The notes: a model not told the origin generated them from the letters alone. DNA of 64,000 nucleotides from Mesorhizobium sp. (GCF_005063415.1 NZ_SUEG01000001.1:62001-126000); one strand, 5' to 3'; shown: positions 37,547 through 48,943, counted from the first letter of the stretch. Numbers and translations are program-made.

Positions 37547-40011
37547 ATGGCTGTGCGAGGCCGTGGTGCGGGCGAGGGCGAGGACGCTGGTAGCGGCGTC
37601 AGCGAACGCTTGCTGTTTGCCGCTCCCCTGCCTGTCCTGCCGACACCGGCATTGCTGCCCGCTCCGCGCTTCGATGCTCCGTCGCTGCCGGCCAGCGACC
37701 CAGCAACGTTTTCCGTGCCCGCGGGCGAGCCCATCGTGCGCCTACGCCGTCGTTTCCGCCTTCCGTCACCGTCCCGTATCCGCAACAGCGTAACCTCGGC
37801 GGCCGGCCTGGAACTCGACCGCGGCGTCGCCTTCCTGCTGGTGCCGGTGTTCCTCGCATGCGGGGTGGTCGTGTATTTCGCGATGGCGGCTGAGCCGGCC
37901 TTCCCACAGTCGATAGCTATCGTCGCCTTGGCAGCCCTTTGTGCCGTCGTCTCGCGGTCATGGCCCAGGACGCGCCTGTGCTTCATGGTGGCGTTGCTCT
38001 GCGCGCTTGGCGTGCTTGCCGCCAAGTTCGAGACCTGGCGTGTCGGGACGCATATGCTCGGTTCCGAAATCTCGACGCGGCTGACGGGTCGCGTCGTATC
38101 GTACGAGCCCATGGCGAGCGGCCGCATCAGGCTGACAATCGATGTGATCTCAACCGCCAGGCCGACACTGCGCTACATGCCGGAACGGGTCCGCGTTTCG
38201 GCGATGAAAATACCGGCTGAGCTGACCGCCGGTTCCGAGATCGCCGGCTATGTGCGGCTGCTGCCGCCGACCGGGCCGGTGCGGCCCGACAGCTATGATT
38301 TCTCCTTCGACAGCTATTTCGCCGGTATCGGCGGCAGCGGCTTTTTTCTCGGCAATCCGAAACTCGTGTCGTCGGGCAGCATGCCGCTTGCCGCGCGGCT
38401 TTCTTCCGCGATCGAAGACGCGCGCGAATCCATCGCCGACCATATCCGCAGCCGCATCGGCGGCGCCGAGGGCGAGATTGCCGCTGCGCTGATCGTCGGC
38501 GTGCGCGCCGGCATTCCCGAGGAGATCAACGAAGCGATGCGGCGTACAGGCATCTACCACATCATCTCCATCTCGGGGCTGCATATGGCGTTGGTCGCCG
38601 GCACCATCATGGCGCTGTTACGCGGCGCCTTTGCGCTGTTTCCCGATTTCTCATCGCGACGGCCGGTCAAGAAATATGCCGCGACCGCCGCGCTTTTTTC
38701 GATTGCGGCCTACCTCGTCTTTTCCGGCATTGTGGTAGCGGCCGAACGCAGCTTCATCATGCTGGCGGTGATGCTTATCGCCGTGCTGTTCGACCGGGCC
38801 GCGCTCACCATGCGCAACCTGGCGATCTCGGCCATCGCGGTCATTCTGGTGTCGCCGCACGAGGTGGTCGGTCCGAGCTTCCAGATGTCCTTCGCCGCGA
38901 CGGCGGCCCTTGTCGGCGCCTATGCCGGCTGGTCCGACTACCGCGCCGGCAGGGCCACCACGCCGCCGCCGCGGCGGTCGCCGCTACGCTTCGCCACTCG
39001 AAAGGTCCTGCTGGGCATGGGCGGCCTGGCGATGACCTCGATCATTGCAGGGAGCGCCACGGCGCTTTTCGCCATGTGGCATTTCCAGCGCGTGGCGCCG
39101 CTCAGCCTATTCGCCAATCTGGCCATCATGCCTATCGTCTCACTGGTCGTCATGCCCTTCGCCGTCCTCAGTGCGCTGGCGATGCCGTTCGGCGCGGATG
39201 GGCCTTTCCTCTACGTGATGGGCAAGGGGCTGACGGCGATGATCGCCCTGTCCGGGTGGATCTCCGAGCGCTCGCCGATCGATGCGGTCGGGCTGATTTC
39301 GCTGAGATCTGTCCTTTTGGTGACGATCGCCCTCGTCATTGCCAGCATGGCGACGACCTGGTTGCGGCTGGCGGCACTTCCTTTTGCGCTCGCCGGCTTG
39401 CTGACGACAACGCAGACGCGCGTACCCGATGTATTGATCTCGGAGGACGCACGGCTGGTCGCGCTGCCGATCGGCAGCGGTGAACTCGCGGTCAACCGGG
39501 CACGCCCGAATGAGTTCACCATCGACAACTGGAAACGCGCGCTCACATCAGAGGCTATGTCGCGCCGGAAACACCTGGAAAGAACGATCCGCAATTCGAC
39601 ATTGCCGATCCGGCCGACCTACCGCCGGGCATGCCGTTCATTTGCACGGACGGCCTCTGCCTTGCCAGGCATCCATCCGGCGCGATCATCGCGCAAGCCA
39701 AGGACCGCGATACTGCACGGCCAGCCTGCGCCTTTGCCAGCTTGATCGTCATCGACGACGCCACCGCCCATAATCCCTGCTACTACGACCGGCTGGTCCT
39801 CGTCGTCACCAAACGGCAACTGGCGCGCGCGGGAAGTGCGGCCGTCTATTTCGATCCACAAGCGGCAACACGCGCCGAAATCCGTTTCGCCGTCGAAAAA
39901 TCATACCGGCCCTGGCACGTGCAGCGGAAATTTTCACGCGCGGCGCGGGGCCTGCCGCCATACCGCAGGGCCGACAAACCCAAAGCCGGCGCCAAGGGCG
40001 GAGCTCAGTAG
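37547..40011 (+). pseudogene. comEC: ComEC/Rec2-family DNA uptake channel, frameshifted near the 3' end
   Basis: The N-terminal part has membrane helices, a DUF4131 region, and the competence domain with GIYHIISISGLHMALVAG and FQMSFAATAALVGAYAGW. The frame that begins at 37547 runs on to 39745, but after about 39553 its sequence loses all family character. The neighbouring frame from 39553 to 40011 continues sensibly as GYVAPETPGKNDPQFDI and MPFICTDGLCLARHPSG, down to PWHVQRKFSRAARG. One lost G in the run at 39553-39554 explains the break. The product would lack the proper C-terminal soluble region. A base-calling error is the alternative. The 3' end overlaps lexA by 7 bases. Confidence 0.75.
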
Positions 40012-40739
40012 CGGCGGATCAGTCCGACGAGCTTGCCTTGCACCTTGACCCTGTCTGGTCCGAAGATGCGCGTCTCGTAGGCCGGATTGGCGGCTTCCAG
40101 GGCGATCGAAGCGCCCTTGCGGCGGAACCGCTTCAGCGTCGCTTCTTCCTCGTCGACCAGTGCCACCACGATCTCACCGGGGCTCGCCGTATCGGCATTG
40201 CGGATGATCACCGTGTCGCCGTCGAAAATGCCAGCCTCGATCATCGAATCGCCTTTGACCTCGAGCGCATAATGCTCGCCGCCCATGATCATATCCGGCG
40301 GCACCGAAATCGAATGCGTCTGGTGCTGGATGGCGTCGATCGGCACACCAGCGGCGATGCGGCCCATCACCGGAATCGAAACGGCGGCGACGACATCGTC
40401 GTCATTGCCGGCTGCAGGGACGCGCGATGATGTCGGCTTGCCCTGCCGAGGGGCGCCTTGCCCAAGACTGCCCTGGATGACACTCGGCGAGAACTTGCGT
40501 GCCGCATTGAGGCCGGGGGCGATCGAGTCAGGCAGGCGCAGCACCTCCAGCGCACGGGCCCGGTTGGGCAAACGGCGAATGAAGCCGCGCTCCTCCAGCG
40601 CTGTAATCAGCCGGTGGATTCCGGATTTGGAAGCCAGGTCGAGCGCTTCCTTCATCTCGTCGAAGGAAGGCGGGATACCGCTTTCCTTCAACCTTTCGTG
40701 GATGAACATAAGCAGTTCGTGTTGTTTGCGTGTCAGCAT
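40005..40739 (-). CDS. lexA: LexA repressor, SOS response
   Basis: A 244-residue repressor and serine protease. The N-terminal winged helix begins [28 protein letters not shown]. The self-cleavage Ala-Gly bond is in GRIAAGVP, the catalytic Ser in [13 protein letters not shown], and the Lys in EEEATLKRF. The linker between the domains is longer than in E. coli (202 residues), as usual in rhizobia. The start is set at MLTRKQHE. It carries a matching SOS box 50-64 bases upstream of the start, so it is autoregulated. Confidence 0.96.
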   Translation of the reverse strand: MLTRKQHELLMFIHERLKESGIPPSFDEMKEALDLASKSGIHRLITALEERGFIRRLPNRARALEVLRLPDSIAPGLNAARKFSPSVIQGSLGQGAPRQGKPTSSRVPAAGNDDDVVAAVSIPVMGRIAAGVPIDAIQHQTHSISVPPDMIMGGEHYALEVKGDSMIEAGIFDGDTVIIRNADTASPGEIVVALVDEEEATLKRFRRKGASIALEAANPAYETRIFGPDRVKVQGKLVGLIRRY

Positions 40740-41187
40740 AGCGACCCCCAACAGAATCAGAAAAACAAACCCAGAACAAACACTATCTGTTCCAGTTGTG
40801 TTCCGCAACTGTTTAAAGTTTAATGAATGCGTTAAGGCTCGGGAAACAAACCACGCCCTTACCGGAATGCCGCATTTTCACCCGCCGCGAGCCTCATCGC
40901 CTTGATTCTGCTGTCGTTTGCGCCCTTCTGGCTTCCTAGAATGCGCCACTGGCATCCGCCGTCGGTCGGCAAAGGGCACGGAAGTGAATCCGTATCGACT
41001 GTGTGGTTCGGTCAATGCACCGTGAACGAAACGAACTCAAAACGCCAACCTCGGGTTAACTCCTGGTTTCCACCGCCTGGTCAGGCTGCTTCTCGCTGGT
41101 GGAGCCTTGCTGCGCGCTACCCGGTAATGGAAGAACAGTCGATGCGTGTCCGGCGTTGCGTCGAATCTTTGGGGGAGCAGGCAAATC
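40740..41187. other. lexA-kynU intergenic region, no gene seen
   Basis: A 448-base region between divergent genes. It contains the lexA SOS box near the left end and GGGGGAG, the kynU ribosome binding site, at the right end. Short frames here have no family features, GC skew or ribosome binding site supporting a gene. No riboswitch or repeat was recognised. Confidence 0.6.
40789..40803. promoter_or_regulatory. alphaproteobacterial SOS box of lexA
   Basis: GTTC-N7-GTTC on the plus strand, equal to GAAC-N7-GAAC on the lexA strand, the direct-repeat LexA site of rhizobia and other alphaproteobacteria. It lies 50-64 bases before the lexA start codon. Confidence 0.85.
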
Positions 41188-42435
41188 ATGACAGGAATTC
41201 CCGATCTCGCGGCCATAAAGGCGATGGATGCCGCAGATCCGCTGCGCGCGATGCGTGACCGCTTTGTGTTGCCGCAAGGAGTGATCTATCTCGACGGCAA
41301 TTCGCTAGGGGCTGCTTCGCGTGCCGCTTTCGATGAATTGCGCAAGGCCGCGACCGAAGAATGGTCGCATGATCTCATCCGCGCATGGAACACGGCCGGC
41401 TGGTTCAACATGCCGCTTGAACTTGGCGACCAGCTCGGGCGCCTGATCGGTGCCGCGACCGGCCAGACGGTGGTCTGCGACACGACGTCGGTCAACATCT
41501 ACAAGCTGCTGCACGCCGCCATGGCCATGCGGCCGCAGCGGCGGGTCATCGTCGCCGAGGGCGATAGTTTTCCGACAGACCTTTACATGGCTGAAGGTGT
41601 GGTTTCGACGCGAAAAGATACGCTGCTGCGCCTCTCGGGGGTCGACGCGCCGACCATCGAAGAGCTGATCGACGAACGCACTGCCGTGGTGCTGGTCAAC
41701 CACGTCAACTACAAGTCGGGCGAACTGCGCGACATGCCGGGGCTGACGCGCAGGGCCCAGGAGGCCGGGGCGATGATCGTCTGGGATCTCTGCCACACCG
41801 CCGGTGCGATGCCAGTCGAGCTCGACAAGGCAAACGCCGATTTTGCCGTTGGCTGCACCTACAAATATCTGAATGGCGGACCGGGCGCACCTGCCTTCAT
41901 CTATGCGGCTGAGCGGCATCTTGCCGACATCCAGCAGCCGCTCACCGGCTGGTGGGGCCATGCACGGCCCTTCGCCTTCGAGCCAGGCTATGCGGCCGGC
42001 ACCGGCATCCGCCGGTTTCTGTGCGGCACCCAGCCGGTCCTGTCGATGCGGACGCTGAAGGGCGCGCTCGACATCTGGAACGATGTCGACATGACGGCGG
42101 TGCGCAAGAAGAGCATCGCGCTGGCCGATCTGTTCATCGAGCTTGTCGAGACAAGGTGCGGCACTTACGGGCTCACGCTCGAAAGCACGCGCGATGGGGA
42201 AAAACGCGGCAGCCAGATTTCATTCATGCACGAGCATGGCTACCAGATCATGCGCGCGCTGATCGAACGTGGCGTGATCGGCGATTTTCGCGCGCCATCG
42301 ACCATGCGCTTCGGCTTCACCCCGCTCTATGTCGGCTATGCCGATGTCTGGCAGGCCGTCGAAGTGCTTGAGGACATCCTGCGCACCGGGGCGTGGAAGG
42401 ATGCGCGCTTCGCCATCAAGGCGGCTGTCACTTGA
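41188..42435 (+). CDS. kynU: kynureninase
   Basis: A PLP enzyme, 415 residues, splitting kynurenine to anthranilate and alanine. The PLP lysine is Lys226 in YKYLNGGPGAP. Other family features are YLDGNSLG at 34-41, the VNHVNYKSGELRDM stretch, and WDLCHTAGAMPVEL, whose Asp contacts the pyridine ring. GGGGGAG precedes the ATG. A probable kynurenine formamidase follows 97 bases downstream, suggesting a two-gene tryptophan catabolic unit. No tryptophan dioxygenase is in the window. Confidence 0.95.
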   Translation: MTGIPDLAAIKAMDAADPLRAMRDRFVLPQGVIYLDGNSLGAASRAAFDELRKAATEEWSHDLIRAWNTAGWFNMPLELGDQLGRLIGAATGQTVVCDTTSVNIYKLLHAAMAMRPQRRVIVAEGDSFPTDLYMAEGVVSTRKDTLLRLSGVDAPTIEELIDERTAVVLVNHVNYKSGELRDMPGLTRRAQEAGAMIVWDLCHTAGAMPVELDKANADFAVGCTYKYLNGGPGAPAFIYAAERHLADIQQPLTGWWGHARPFAFEPGYAAGTGIRRFLCGTQPVLSMRTLKGALDIWNDVDMTAVRKKSIALADLFIELVETRCGTYGLTLESTRDGEKRGSQISFMHEHGYQIMRALIERGVIGDFRAPSTMRFGFTPLYVGYADVWQAVEVLEDILRTGAWKDARFAIKAAVT

Positions 42436-42532
42436 GATTGATGCGAGAGCTGGAATCGTGAGGCTGGCGACGACGTGCCGCGCGATGCTTACGGCTACGT
42501 TGCAAGGCCATATTGCCAGGGGAGGGCGCAGG

Positions 42533-43363
42533 GTGTTCGAACGTCACATTGCCGATTGGGACAACGCCTATGCCAACGGCGCCAACATAGCCGGGAGCGA
42601 TCGCTGGCCGGCGGCCTGGATCGAGCCCGCGCGGGTTTTCCGCAACGTGCTTTCGACGCAAGGCAGGGCGCAGCTCGACATGGCCTATGGCGATAACCCA
42701 CGCAACCGGCTCGATCTTTTCCTGCCGGCCATCAAGCCCAAGGGACTCGTGGTGTTCGTCCATGGCGGCTACTGGATGGCTTTCGACAAGAGTTTCTGGT
42801 CGCATCTTGCCGCTGGCGCTGTTGATCGTGGCTATGCGGTTGCTATGCCGTCCTACACGCTCTGTCCGCAGATACGCATTGGCGGCATCGTCAAGGAAGT
42901 CGGCGCGGCGATCGGCAAGGCGGCGGCGATGGTCGCAGGGCCGCTGATGCTGACCGGACACTCGGCCGGCGGCCATCTTGTTAGCAGGATGGTTACGGCG
43001 ACGACGCCGCTGGCGCCCGAAGTGGTCCGGCGCGTTCGTCATGTGGTGTCGATCTCAGGGGTGCACGATTTGCGCCCGATCATGCGCACCGGCATGAACG
43101 AGACGCTGGCAATCGATGAGGCCGAGGCGCAGGCCGAAAGCCCGGTGCTGCTGCGCCCTACGGACAAGACCCGCCTGACCTGCTGGGCCGGCGGCGGCGA
43201 GCGCGCCGAATTCCTGCGCCAGAGCGCGTTGCTGGCCAACATCTGGATCGGCCTGGGTGCCGCGACCAGCTCGGTGGTCGAGCCTGACCGGCATCATTTC
43301 AACATCATCGACGGTTTGGCCGATCCGGACCATCCGCTGACCCGGACCTTGATCTCGGAGTAA
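42533..43363 (+). CDS. alpha/beta hydrolase, probable kynurenine formamidase (AFMID-like)
   Basis: A 276-residue alpha/beta hydrolase with the oxyanion motif HGGYW at 77-81, nucleophile elbow GHSAGGH with Ser144, and a C-terminal catalytic His region in EPDRHHFNIIDGL. The HGGYW form is typical of animal and yeast-type arylformamidases, unlike the metal-dependent bacterial KynB. Position after kynU supports hydrolysis of N-formylkynurenine. A GTG start is chosen because GGGAGGG lies 7 bases upstream. The longer in-frame extension overlaps kynU and has no similarity. A general esterase is the alternative. Confidence 0.75.
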   Translation: MFERHIADWDNAYANGANIAGSDRWPAAWIEPARVFRNVLSTQGRAQLDMAYGDNPRNRLDLFLPAIKPKGLVVFVHGGYWMAFDKSFWSHLAAGAVDRGYAVAMPSYTLCPQIRIGGIVKEVGAAIGKAAAMVAGPLMLTGHSAGGHLVSRMVTATTPLAPEVVRRVRHVVSISGVHDLRPIMRTGMNETLAIDEAEAQAESPVLLRPTDKTRLTCWAGGGERAEFLRQSALLANIWIGLGAATSSVVEPDRHHFNIIDGLADPDHPLTRTLISE

Positions 43364-43370
43364 GGCAGGT

Positions 43371-44576
43371 TCAGCGTAGCATCAGCACGTCGCAGGGAGA
43401 GCCCGCCGCCGCGGCAGGCGCGAACGGCGCGCGAACGATCAGCCCGTTGGCGTCGGCCAGCATTTTCAGCATCGAGGAGTCCTGGATGCCGAACGGCGTC
43501 GCCACGAGCGTACCGGCGTCATCGCTGACAATAGCCCGCACATAATCCTGCCTGAGATCATTGGCCGGCATGGCAGCACCGAGCCGTGCCTGACGTATAT
43601 CCTGCTGAAAGGCGCGGCCGCCGAGCCGCGCCAGCAGCGGCTTCAGGAAGAGCTGAGTGCAGACCAGACTCGCCACCGGATTGCCGGGCAGGCCGATGCA
43701 GCGAATGTCGCCTAGCCGCCCGAACATCAGCGGCTTGCCCGGCCGCATGGCGATCTTCCAGAAATCGAGCGTCATGCCTTGCCCGGTCAGCACGTCATGG
43801 ACGAAGTCGTGGTCACCGACCGAGGCACCGCCCAGCGTGACGATGACATTCGCGCCAACCTTCACGGCCTTTTCCACCAGCGCAGCGATCGCCTCCCTGC
43901 GGTCCGGCGCGATGCCAAGGTCGAGCGCGCGCGCACCGACCGACTGTGCGGCAGCGGCGACACCATAGGCGTTGGAGGAGATGATCTGGTCGGGGCCAAG
44001 CTCGCTGCCCGGCGGCAGCAATTCGTCGCCGGTGGCGATAATGGCGACCACCGGCCGCTTGACCACGCCGACCTCGGGGTGGTTGGCCGATGCAGCCAGC
44101 GACAAGGCCGCCGGATCGAGCAGGCGGCCGTTGGGCAGCAGGACATCGCCCTTGGCGAAATCGAGCCCGAGGCGGCGGATGTTGCGCCCCTGCACCGTCG
44201 GCTCCGTCACTTCGACGCTGCCGCCGCCGAGATCGCGGACGTTCTCCTGGATGACAACGGTGTCGGCGCCTTCGGGAAGCGGCGCGCCGGTGAAGATGCG
44301 CACGGCCTGCCCCTGCTGCACCGATCCGGTAAAGCCGCGTCCCGCCGGCGCCATGCCGATCACCGAAAACCTTGCCGGTACGGACGCGATATCGGCCGCC
44401 CGCACGGCATAGCCGTCCATGGCGGAGGCGTTGAACGGCGGCTGGGTGCGGAGCGCCACAACCGGCTCCGCCAGCACGCGGTCGGCGGCATCCAGCAGTG
44501 CGACGCGTTCGCCCGGCAGCGCTGCTGCGCCGTCCAGCAGACGCTCGAGCGCCTCGGCAACCGGGACCAGCGCCAT
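43371..44576 (-). CDS. moeA: molybdopterin molybdotransferase MoeA
   Basis: Inserts molybdate into adenylated molybdopterin, 401 residues. Domain order is as in MoeA: N-terminal ALVPVAEALERLL and PPFNASAMDGYAVRAAD, domain III with GDELLPPGSELGPDQI and TLGGASVGDHDFVHDVL, and the C-terminal barrel. Its ATG overlaps the moaC stop by one base. Last gene of the ppiD-trpD-trpC-moaC-moeA run, only 7 bases from the convergent hydrolase gene. Confidence 0.96.
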   Translation of the reverse strand: MALVPVAEALERLLDGAAALPGERVALLDAADRVLAEPVVALRTQPPFNASAMDGYAVRAADIASVPARFSVIGMAPAGRGFTGSVQQGQAVRIFTGAPLPEGADTVVIQENVRDLGGGSVEVTEPTVQGRNIRRLGLDFAKGDVLLPNGRLLDPAALSLAASANHPEVGVVKRPVVAIIATGDELLPPGSELGPDQIISSNAYGVAAAAQSVGARALDLGIAPDRREAIAALVEKAVKVGANVIVTLGGASVGDHDFVHDVLTGQGMTLDFWKIAMRPGKPLMFGRLGDIRCIGLPGNPVASLVCTQLFLKPLLARLGGRAFQQDIRQARLGAAMPANDLRQDYVRAIVSDDAGTLVATPFGIQDSSMLKMLADANGLIVRAPFAPAAAAGSPCDVLMLR

Positions 44577-45082
44577 TATCGGCCCGCCTCGGTGGCCCCG
44601 TCTCCGGTGATCTTGTAGTTGCCGGATTTGCCGCCGGTCTTTTCAACCAGCCTGATGCCGGAGATGACCATGGCGCGGTCGACCGCCTTGGCCATGTCGT
44701 AGATGGTCAGGCAAGCGACCGAGACGGCGCTCAGAGCCTCCATCTCAACGCCGGTCTTGCCGGTGACGCGGGTCAATGCCGTCACTTTCAGGCCGGGCAG
44801 CGCGGCGTCCGGCTCGATATTGACAGATATCTTGGTCAGCAGCAGCGGATGGCAGAGCGGGATCAGTTCATGCGTCTTCTTGGCCGCCATGATGCCGGCA
44901 ATGCGCGCGGTGCCTAGAACGTCGCCCTTCTTGGCATCGCCGGCAAGGATCATGTCCAGCGTCTCGGGCCGCATCGCGACAAAACCTTCCGCAACTGCCG
45001 TGCGCACCGTCTCAGCCTTGTCGCCGACATCGACCATATTGGCTTCGCCCTGCGCGCCAAGATGGGTGAGGGCGGCCGCCAT
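44576..45082 (-). CDS. moaC: cyclic pyranopterin monophosphate synthase accessory protein MoaC
   Basis: A 168-residue enzyme of molybdenum cofactor synthesis, acting after MoaA to form cyclic pyranopterin monophosphate. The signature [14 protein letters not shown] and the C-terminal [21 protein letters not shown] are intact, with [18 protein letters not shown] near the N-terminus. Two bases separate it from trpC and it overlaps moeA. Confidence 0.97.
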   Translation of the reverse strand: MAAALTHLGAQGEANMVDVGDKAETVRTAVAEGFVAMRPETLDMILAGDAKKGDVLGTARIAGIMAAKKTHELIPLCHPLLLTKISVNIEPDAALPGLKVTALTRVTGKTGVEMEALSAVSVACLTIYDMAKAVDRAMVISGIRLVEKTGGKSGNYKITGDGATEAGR

Positions 45083-45084
45083 CG

Positions 45085-45897
45085 TCAGATCGCCTCTGCC
45101 GGCGCCTTGCCCGTCAGAAGCAGGCGCGTTGCCGTGGCCACGTCCTGCTGGCGCATCAGGCTCTCACCGACGAGGAAAGTGGCGATGCCGCTCCGCTCCA
45201 GCCGGCGGCAATCGTCATGCGAAAAGATCCCGCTCTCACTGACCAGAAGGCGGCCGGCCGGCACCATCGCTACCAGCCGTTCCGAGGTCTCGAGCCTGGT
45301 TTCGAAGGTCCGGAGATTGCGGTTGTTAATGCCGATCAGCCGCGATGACAGCCGCAGCGCACGTTCCATTTCCGCCTCGTCATGCACTTCGACCAGCGCG
45401 TCCATGCCCAGCCCGAAAGCTGTCGCTTCGAGTTCTCTTGCCAACGCGTCGTCGACGCTGGCCATGATGATCAGGATGGCATCGGCGCCCCAGGCCCTGG
45501 CCTCGTGGACCTGATAGGGGTCGAACAGGAAATCCTTGCGCAAGGCAGGCAGCTCGACGGCAGCGCGCGCAGTGGTGAGGAATTCGGGCGCCCCCTGGAA
45601 GGAGGGTGCGTCGGTCAGCACCGAAAGACAGGCGGCACCGCCTTCCGCATAGGCCCTGGCCAGCGCCGGCGGATCGAAATCGGCGCGGATCAGGCCTTTG
45701 GACGGGCTAGCCTTCTTGATTTCGGCAATCAGCGCGAACCTGCCGGATTTGCGCTTTGCCTCAAGGGCGGAAAGAAAGCCGCGCGGCGCGTCGGCATTCA
45801 TCGCGCGTGCCTTGATCTCGGCAAACGGCACTTGCGCTTTGGCCGCCGCGATCTCGTCGCGCTTGTAAGCCTCGATCTTGCGCAGGATGTCGGACAT
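45085..45897 (-). CDS. trpC: indole-3-glycerol phosphate synthase
   Basis: A TIM-barrel enzyme of tryptophan synthesis, 270 residues. The catalytic and substrate residues are in [14 protein letters not shown] (Lys), [26 protein letters not shown], and [23 protein letters not shown] ends the barrel. It lies between trpD and moaC, a common alphaproteobacterial order. Confidence 0.97.
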   Translation of the reverse strand: MSDILRKIEAYKRDEIAAAKAQVPFAEIKARAMNADAPRGFLSALEAKRKSGRFALIAEIKKASPSKGLIRADFDPPALARAYAEGGAACLSVLTDAPSFQGAPEFLTTARAAVELPALRKDFLFDPYQVHEARAWGADAILIIMASVDDALARELEATAFGLGMDALVEVHDEAEMERALRLSSRLIGINNRNLRTFETRLETSERLVAMVPAGRLLVSESGIFSHDDCRRLERSGIATFLVGESLMRQQDVATATRLLLTGKAPAEAI

Positions 45898-45901
45898 AGT
45901 T

Positions 45902-46912
45902 TTAACCGTTCGAAATCTCGACCAGCCTGTCGAGCACTTTTAGCGCGCGGCCGCTGTCGATGGCCTGCGTTGCCGTCACCATGCCGTCGGCAAGTGTCGT
46001 CGCCTTGCCGGCCACCACCAGCCCGGCGCCGGCATTCATCAGCACCGTATCGCGAAAGGCGCCGGCGGCGCCGCCCAGCATGTCGCGCATTGCCTGGGCA
46101 TTGTGGGCGGCGTCGCCGCCGCGCAACTCGTCCTTGGTGTGACGCGTCAGCCCGACTGCTTCAGGGGTTAGCTTAAAGCTGCGTATCTCGCCGCCGGCCA
46201 ATTCGGCGACCTGCGTCTCGCCAGTGGTGGTGATCTCGTCATAGCCGTCGCCATGGACCACCCAGGCATGGTCGGCACCAAGCTCCTTCAACGTTTCTGC
46301 CACCGGCATGATCCATTCGGGCAGGAACACGCCGACCATCTGCCGTCTGACACTGGCCGGATTGGAAAGCGGGCCCAGCAGGTTGAAGATGGTGCGGGTG
46401 CCGAGCTCGACCCGGGTCGGGCCGACATGCTTCATCGCCGGGTGATGCGCCGGCGCGAACATGAAGCCAACTCCGGCCTCGTGGATGCAGCGGCCGATCG
46501 TCTCCGGAGGGATGTCGATCTTGACGCCCAATGCGATCAGCACATCGGCGGCGCCAGTCAGCGAGGACAGTCCGCGATTGCCGTGCTTGGCGACGGGCAC
46601 GCCGCTGCCGGCGATGACGAAAGCGGATGCGGTCGAAATGTTGACACTGTGCGAATTGTCGCCGCCGGTGCCGACAATGTCGATGGCGCCCTCGGGAGCT
46701 TCGACGCGCAGCATCTTGGCGCGCATGGTGGCGACGGCGCCGGCGATCTCGCTGACCGTCTCACCGCGCACGCGCAATGCCATCAGGAAGCCGCCGATCT
46801 GGCCGGGGGTGGCATCGCCGGACATGATGATGTCGAAGGCCTCGCGCGCCTCCTCGAACGAAAGAGCGCTGCCGGCGGCGACCTTGGCGATGTGGATCTT
46901 CAGCGCGCTCAT
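45902..46912 (-). CDS. trpD: anthranilate phosphoribosyltransferase
   Basis: The second step of tryptophan synthesis, 336 residues. Signatures: [17 protein letters not shown], which binds phosphoribosyl pyrophosphate, [17 protein letters not shown], and [16 protein letters not shown]. The start overlaps the ppiD stop (ATGA). trpE/trpG are not in the window. Confidence 0.97.
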   Translation of the reverse strand: MSALKIHIAKVAAGSALSFEEAREAFDIIMSGDATPGQIGGFLMALRVRGETVSEIAGAVATMRAKMLRVEAPEGAIDIVGTGGDNSHSVNISTASAFVIAGSGVPVAKHGNRGLSSLTGAADVLIALGVKIDIPPETIGRCIHEAGVGFMFAPAHHPAMKHVGPTRVELGTRTIFNLLGPLSNPASVRRQMVGVFLPEWIMPVAETLKELGADHAWVVHGDGYDEITTTGETQVAELAGGEIRSFKLTPEAVGLTRHTKDELRGGDAAHNAQAMRDMLGGAAGAFRDTVLMNAGAGLVVAGKATTLADGMVTATQAIDSGRALKVLDRLVEISNG

Positions 46913-48801
46913 CTGGCCAGGGCTTGGGTTACGGCGGTCTGATCGATGCGGACGTCATATTGCGTCTGCAACTGCGCCACCAACTGGTCGAGCAGGTCGT
47001 CGGACATACCGGAGGTGAAGGATTTCTGCGCGTCCTGGGGTACTGAGCTGGCATCGGCCCCGGCAGGCTCGAACACCTCGGCAACCTTGAACAGGACCTG
47101 TCCGTCGCCCGTAGGCGAGGGGATCAGCCCGGTGCCGCCTTCGCCGACGCCGAACATCGCGGCGGCCCCTTCCTTGCCGAAATCGACGTCGTCAGCATCG
47201 CGCTTGACGCCGCGCTTGGTCTGCTTTTCGAGCTTGAGCTCACCGGCGATCACCTCGATCGTGGCGCCGGCCTTGAGACGCTTCTCGAGCTCTTGTGCCT
47301 TTGCGGTGAGCCGTTTGGTGGTCTCCGCCGCGGTCCAGTCGGCCACGACCTTCTGGCGGACTTCGTCCAATGTGCGGTCGCGGGCCGGCGTGATCGCGCT
47401 CACGTCGTAGAAGACGAAGCCGTTATCGGCGGTGGTGAGACCTTCATTGTCGGTTCCGGGTTCGGATTCGAACACCGCCTTGATGAGTGCCGGCGATTCC
47501 GGCAGGTCTTTGACGATGCTTCCATCCGGCCGCTGGCCGGTGCGGTCGATGGCGTCGATGGTGACGACCTTCAGCTTCAATTTGGCGGCTGCCTCGGCGA
47601 GCGAACTGCCCGAGGCGCGCGTATCCTCGTAATTGTCGTGCACGTCCAGCAAGATGCGGCTTGCCTCGCCCAGTGCCAGATCCTTGCGGATCTGCTCGGA
47701 TACTTCGGCCAGCGGCTTCACCACTTCCGGCTTGATCTCGGTTACGCGCAGCAGAACGGGACCAAATGCGCCTTGTACGACCGGGCTGACCTCATTGACG
47801 TTGAGCTTGAAGGCGGCATCGGCAACTGCCTTGTCGGCGATCTTGTCCTTGGCCAGCGTGCCGAGCAGCGTGTCGGCCGGCGCCTTGCCTTCGGCGGCGA
47901 CGATCTTATCGAAGGTCGCGCCGGTCCTGAGCGAATCGAGCGCCGCCTTTGCGGCATCAGGCGTCTTGAATACAAGCTGCTCGATGGTGCGCATCTCCGG
48001 CGTGGTGTAGCGCGCCTTGTTCTTGTTGTAGTCGTCGCTGACCTGTTGGTCGGTCACCGCACTCAAATCCATGATGTCTTCCGGTTCGAGCCTGACATAG
48101 GAGAACTTACGGTATTCGGGCGCGGCGTAGGTTTTCTTGTTTTCCCCGAAATAGGCCGAAAGCACGCTGTCGGACGGCGCTTCTATCGGCTCGACAAGCG
48201 ATTTCGGCAAGGTCAGGTAATCGATGGTGCGATCTTCGCCGCGATAGAGCGCGACCGCCTTGAAAAATGTATCCGGGGCCTTGAGGCCGTCCGAAACCGC
48301 CTCGACGATCTGCTGGCGGACCGCCACCTGGGCGCGGTTCTTCAAATAGTCTTCCGGCCGCATGCCGATCTGCCGAAGCAGGTACTCGAAGGTTCTCCTA
48401 TCGAAGGTTCCGGCAGGCCCTTTGAACGCCGGGTCTTCACGCGTCAGTTCGGCGAGCCGGTCCTTGGACAGGCCGAGGCCGAGCTTGCGGGCCTGCTCGT
48501 CGAGGACGGCGCCCGACACGAGTTGCGCCAGCACCTGGTTGTCGATGCCGAGCGCCGTCGCCTGCTCACGACTGATGCGTTGACCGAATTGCTGCGACAT
48601 GACGCTGAGCTGGCGATCGTAGGCGAGGCGGTATTCGTTAATCGAGACCTTGGTGCCTCCGGCCGTAATCACGGCGTCATGGCCGGCAAGACCGCCCATC
48701 AGCCGCCCCGAGATGCCCCAAATGGCGAAGCTCAACACCAACAATGACAGCAGCAGTTTCGCGACCCAGGTCCCCGCCGCGCTTCTCAACATACCAAGCA
48801 T
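46909..48801 (-). CDS. SurA N-terminal domain / PpiD-like peptidyl-prolyl isomerase
   Basis: A 630-residue membrane-anchored periplasmic chaperone. One helix at residues about 14-36 ([18 protein letters not shown]) leads to a SurA-N-like region with [26 protein letters not shown] parvulin-type domain lies around residues 260-370 ([33 protein letters not shown]), followed by further folded repeats. PpiD-type proteins help newly exported proteins fold at the Sec translocon. The start [12 protein letters not shown] has GGAAG upstream. An upstream 119-codon extension runs into tpiA and is rejected. Confidence 0.93.
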   Translation of the reverse strand: MLGMLRSAAGTWVAKLLLSLLVLSFAIWGISGRLMGGLAGHDAVITAGGTKVSINEYRLAYDRQLSVMSQQFGQRISREQATALGIDNQVLAQLVSGAVLDEQARKLGLGLSKDRLAELTREDPAFKGPAGTFDRRTFEYLLRQIGMRPEDYLKNRAQVAVRQQIVEAVSDGLKAPDTFFKAVALYRGEDRTIDYLTLPKSLVEPIEAPSDSVLSAYFGENKKTYAAPEYRKFSYVRLEPEDIMDLSAVTDQQVSDDYNKNKARYTTPEMRTIEQLVFKTPDAAKAALDSLRTGATFDKIVAAEGKAPADTLLGTLAKDKIADKAVADAAFKLNVNEVSPVVQGAFGPVLLRVTEIKPEVVKPLAEVSEQIRKDLALGEASRILLDVHDNYEDTRASGSSLAEAAAKLKLKVVTIDAIDRTGQRPDGSIVKDLPESPALIKAVFESEPGTDNEGLTTADNGFVFYDVSAITPARDRTLDEVRQKVVADWTAAETTKRLTAKAQELEKRLKAGATIEVIAGELKLEKQTKRGVKRDADDVDFGKEGAAAMFGVGEGGTGLIPSPTGDGQVLFKVAEVFEPAGADASSVPQDAQKSFTSGMSDDLLDQLVAQLQTQYDVRIDQTAVTQALAR

Positions 48802-48943
48802 GAGTACTTCCGATTTTTGCGCATTTCGCATGCGCCGAGTCTGAAACAAGCGCAATAGCGCCCTTCCTGCCCACTGTCGATTGCTTTGTGGCCTGATTTT
48901 GATAGTGAGGGCCAGCTGGAAATTGCCCGGAGAAACAAATCCC

